DNA from: Candidatus Jorgensenbacteria bacterium
GTDB lineage: Bacteria > Patescibacteriota > Minisyncoccia > UBA6257 > GWB1-50-10
Assembly (NCBI GenBank): GCA_016234345.1
Contig: JACRFG010000056.1
Coordinates: 1-16,607, forward strand
Reading direction: 5' to 3'
Length of the DNA stretch: 16,607 nt
Under the pieces are notes generated by a model. That model saw only the letters and a program-made list of their open reading frames with translations. It was not told where the DNA came from and made no database searches. Each line of letters opens with the position of its first letter. Position 1 is the first letter of the stretch. Below are positions 14,024 through 16,607 of the stretch, piece by piece. Made by a program: the position numbers and the translations under genes.

Positions 14024-16607
14024 TTAACTTCATCGCAGATAAGTTTTGGCTCGCCGCCACGAACAGAGAGACGCCCACTTACCATTACTGCTTTATTTTC
14101 TTGCCACACCAGGGGATATTTCATAAGCGTGTCCGAGAAAACTAGAACTTCAAGGTTGTCCTCCAGGTCTTCGAGGGTGACAAAAAGCATTGGCTGCCCT
14201 TTTTTAGTCAAGATTTTTTGTATTCCGGTAATAATTCCAGCTAGTCTAAGCCGGGGACCGCGTTCGCCGGCGTCGGTCATTTGAGCAACTTCTTTGAGGG
14301 GTTTAACCTTTGTTTGGACTTTAGCAAGATACATATTAAATGGGTGATCGGTAAGGTAGAGTCCCAATAACTCTTTTTCCCAGCTTAAACGCAGGGATCG
14401 GTCAATCGGTTTGGCGGGTTTGAGGCGTAATGAGGTAAAAGTCTGAGTCGGACCGAAAAGATTGTATTGGCCGGAATACGCCATCTTTTTAGCGGCCTGG
14501 TTGAATCTCAGAAGTTCTTCAATATTATCTAAGGCTTGCCCCCGTTCGATGCCAAGTGAATCGAGCGATCCACATTTAATCAAACTTTCAAGAGATTTTT
14601 TGTTCAAATCGCGATGATGTATGCGTCCCAAGAAATTAGACGAATCAACAAATGGTCCGCTACGATTACGTTCTTCAATGATGTACTCGATAATATTTGC
14701 TCCTATATTTTTAACAGCCAAAAGTCCAAAGCGTATATCGCCGCCATGGGCAGTGAAATTTTGAAAACTTATGTTTATGTCTGGCGGTAAGACATTTAGG
14801 TTGAGGCGTCGAGCTTCACCGACCAGGAAATTTATTCGTTCGATATCGCCGCTCGAAATATTTAAAAGACTGGTCATGAATTCTACCGGATAGTGCGATT
14901 TAAGGTAAGCGGTTTGGTAGCTGATCAAGGCGTAACAGGCGGCGTGACTGCGGTTGAAGCCGTAACGAGCAAATGGCGGAAATAGTTCCCAAATAGCTTC
15001 AGCCGTCTTTTTTGGTATTTCGTTTGCAATCATACCGTCCACCAATTTTTCTTTTTGTTCGTCGAGAAGCTTTTTTATTTTTTTACCAATCGCTTTTCGT
15101 AGTGTGTCGGCTTCGGCGAGAGTAAAGCCAGCCAGATCGCGGGCGATCTGCATCATTTGTTCCTGATAGACACCGACGCCGTACGTTCTGCTCAATATAG
15201 GTTTAAGTTTGGGATGAAGATAGGTGATCGGTTCTTTTTTGAATTTGCGTTTGATGTAGTGAGGGATAAGTTCCATTGGTCCCGGTCTATAGAGCGAGAT
15301 CATAGCGATGATGTCCTCGAGCTCGGTTGGTTTAAGTTCTTTTAGATAGTTCCGCATTCCCGATGACTCCAATTGGAACACACCGGTTGTCTCTCCGCTC
15401 CGCAGAAATTCAAATGTTTTGCTGTCATCGAGCGGAATGTTATCGATATTAATTTCTTCTGCGCGCAAGTCTTTAACTAGGCGTAAGGTCTTTTCAATAA
15501 TGGTTAGGTTCTTAAGGCCCAAGAAATCCATTTTAAGAAGGCCTAAGTCTTCAATACTGTGCATTTCGAACTGGGTTATGGTGGTAGTATCGCCTTGGGG
15601 TGCTCTTTGAAGTGGTAGAAAGTTGGTTAGAGGTTCTGATGATATAACTACGCCGCAGGCATGAACTGAGGCGTGCCGTACCGTGCCCTCGAGTTTCTTG
15701 GCTGCATCGATAAGTTTGTGTACGTCTTCGTTTGTATCGTATTGAGTCTTTAATTCCGGTACCATTTGGAGCGCTCCTTCGAGTAGGGCATTAAAAGGAA
15801 TAAGCTTTGCTATTTGGTCGCATAAGTCATAAGGAAGACCCAAGGCACGCCCGGCATCCCTTATGGCTGCGCGAGCCATCATTGTCCCAAAAGTGATTAT
15901 TTGAGCTACTCTATCAGCTCCATAACGTTCTCTAACATAAGATACTACTTCGTCGCGGCGAGTATCGGTAAAATCAATATCAATATCTGGTACTTGCACT
16001 CGATCGGGATTCAAAAATCGTTCGAAAAGAAGATCGTATTTTAATGGGTCTATATTGGTGATGCCGAGTATATAGGATACGAGGCTACCCGCGGCTGAAC
16101 CTCGACCGGGGCCCACGACAATGCCGTGTTGTCTCGCCCAGTTAACAAAATCTTGGACAATAAGAAAATAGTCGGCGAATCCGGTTTCGGCTATTACCTC
16201 TAGTTCATGTTCAATTCTTTCGGTGATGGCCGGAGTTGCTTCAGCAAAACGGTGTGGCAATTTTTCGTTCACAAGACTACGAAGATATTCATCTGTATCA
16301 GCACCATCGGGTAGATTAAATTTAGGCAACCGTATTTTATCCAGTTCTAACTCAACGTTGCATTTCTCGGCAATGCGCACGGTATTTGAAATAGCTTGAG
16401 GTACATCTCTGAAAGCCTGCATCATTTCTTCGGCTGAGGTCAATGAAATATTGTATTGTTTGAGGCTAAACCTGTCTTCATCATCAAGTTTGCTCGAAGT
16501 TTGTATGGCGAGCAGTATCTCATGAGCCACCTTATCGTCTTCTGATGCGTAGTGCGCATCTTGAGTTGCTACTAATGGCACATCATATTTTTTTGAAAGC
16601 TCAATGA
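14014..16607 (-). CDS. dnaE: DNA polymerase III alpha subunit (5' end outside window)
   Basis: Replicative polymerase of the C family. The frame is open to the right edge and reads IELSKKYDVPLVATQDAHY there, the end of the PHP domain, so the start lies beyond base 16607; the GTG at 16581 is only an internal codon. Counting from that GTG, the palm carries GPGRGSAAGSLVSY and then PDIDIDF (bases 15970-15990) with Asp199 and Asp201. The third catalytic aspartate is Asp352 in MDFLGLKNL, with spacing that agrees with E. coli 401/403/555. Other DnaE blocks include GVYQEQMMQIARDLAGF, RYGFNRSHAACYALI and an OB domain at the C-terminus (about 775-855). The protein stops just after that OB domain. It is of the DnaE rather than PolC type, with no exonuclease insertion. 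It is convergent with dnaJ. Confidence 0.95.
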   Translation of the reverse strand, partial: IELSKKYDVPLVATQDAHYASEDDKVAHEILLAIQTSSKLDDEDRFSLKQYNISLTSAEEMMQAFRDVPQAISNTVRIAEKCNVELELDKIRLPKFNLPDGADTDEYLRSLVNEKLPHRFAEATPAITERIEHELEVIAETGFADYFLIVQDFVNWARQHGIVVGPGRGSAAGSLVSYILGITNIDPLKYDLLFERFLNPDRVQVPDIDIDFTDTRRDEVVSYVRERYGADRVAQIITFGTMMARAAIRDAGRALGLPYDLCDQIAKLIPFNALLEGALQMVPELKTQYDTNEDVHKLIDAAKKLEGTVRHASVHACGVVISSEPLTNFLPLQRAPQGDTTTITQFEMHSIEDLGLLKMDFLGLKNLTIIEKTLRLVKDLRAEEINIDNIPLDDSKTFEFLRSGETTGVFQLESSGMRNYLKELKPTELEDIIAMISLYRPGPMELIPHYIKRKFKKEPITYLHPKLKPILSRTYGVGVYQEQMMQIARDLAGFTLAEADTLRKAIGKKIKKLLDEQKEKLVDGMIANEIPKKTAEAIWELFPPFARYGFNRSHAACYALISYQTAYLKSHYPVEFMTSLLNISSGDIERINFLVGEARRLNLNVLPPDINISFQNFTAHGGDIRFGLLAVKNIGANIIEYIIEERNRSGPFVDSSNFLGRIHHRDLNKKSLESLIKCGSLDSLGIERGQALDNIEELLRFNQAAKKMAYSGQYNLFGPTQTFTSLRLKPAKPIDRSLRLSWEKELLGLYLTDHPFNMYLAKVQTKVKPLKEVAQMTDAGERGPRLRLAGIITGIQKILTKKGQPMLFVTLEDLEDNLEVLVFSDTLMKYPLVWQENKAVMVSGRLSVRGGEPKLICDEVKEL

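Noticed and set aside
1..16607. Alternative genetic code with UGA read as glycine or tryptophan
   Set aside because: TGA ends alr and ftsQ at natural C-termini, and the conserved proteins run full length without internal TGA.
1..16607. CRISPR arrays, tRNA or rRNA genes, insertion sequences
   Set aside because: No regularly spaced direct repeats, no structural RNA signatures and no transposase frames were seen; gaps between genes are all under about 85 bases.

Overview
The window reads as a stretch of a Patescibacteria/CPR (probably Parcubacteria-like) chromosome. This placement is inferred from protein style: compact housekeeping genes, a shortened HrcA, a LysRS with an unusual motif 3, a FtsQ with a short Cys-x4-Cys segment, and almost no Shine-Dalgarno sequences. 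I could not run a phylogeny. The standard genetic code fits, because TGA closes both alr and ftsQ, so the UGA-to-Gly recoding of some CPR groups is not in use here. Coding density is very high: the longest non-coding gap is about 80 bases, so no stretch over 300 bases lacks a gene.

Layout. Eleven complete genes and one cut by the left edge run on the plus strand, followed by one minus-strand gene cut by the right edge. (1) Bases 1-5016 hold a tight plus-strand block: the 3' part of mrdA (PBP2), then greA, lysS and serS, with gaps of 1, 8 and 6 bases. (2) Bases 5097-7704 hold a cell-envelope block: a membrane-anchored PKD-like protein overlapping alr (alanine racemase), followed by ftsQ (divisome). 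(3) Bases 7760-8671 hold a GspJ/PulJ-like pseudopilin whose C-terminal part resembles modules of phage tail fibres. (4) Bases 8682-13995 hold a heat-shock operon, hrcA-grpE-dnaK-membrane protein-dnaJ, led by a CIRCE operator that overlaps a near-consensus sigma70-type promoter (TTGACA, 17-base spacer, TAATAT). (5) Bases 14014-16607 hold dnaE (DNA polymerase III alpha) in convergent orientation, its 5' part lying outside the window.

How the genes work together. PBP2, Alr and FtsQ indicate that the cell makes and divides a peptidoglycan wall: Alr supplies D-alanine, PBP2 cross-links lateral wall, and FtsQ scaffolds the divisome. HrcA should repress its own operon through CIRCE, and DnaK-GrpE-DnaJ form a complete Hsp70 cycle.

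The points most worth a second look are an unrecognised multi-pass membrane protein placed between dnaK and dnaJ and overlapping dnaK by 35 bases, the pseudopilin/tail-fibre-like chimera, the CIRCE/promoter overlap ahead of a shortened HrcA, and the DnaE that ends right after its OB domain. No tRNA, rRNA, CRISPR array or insertion sequence was seen.
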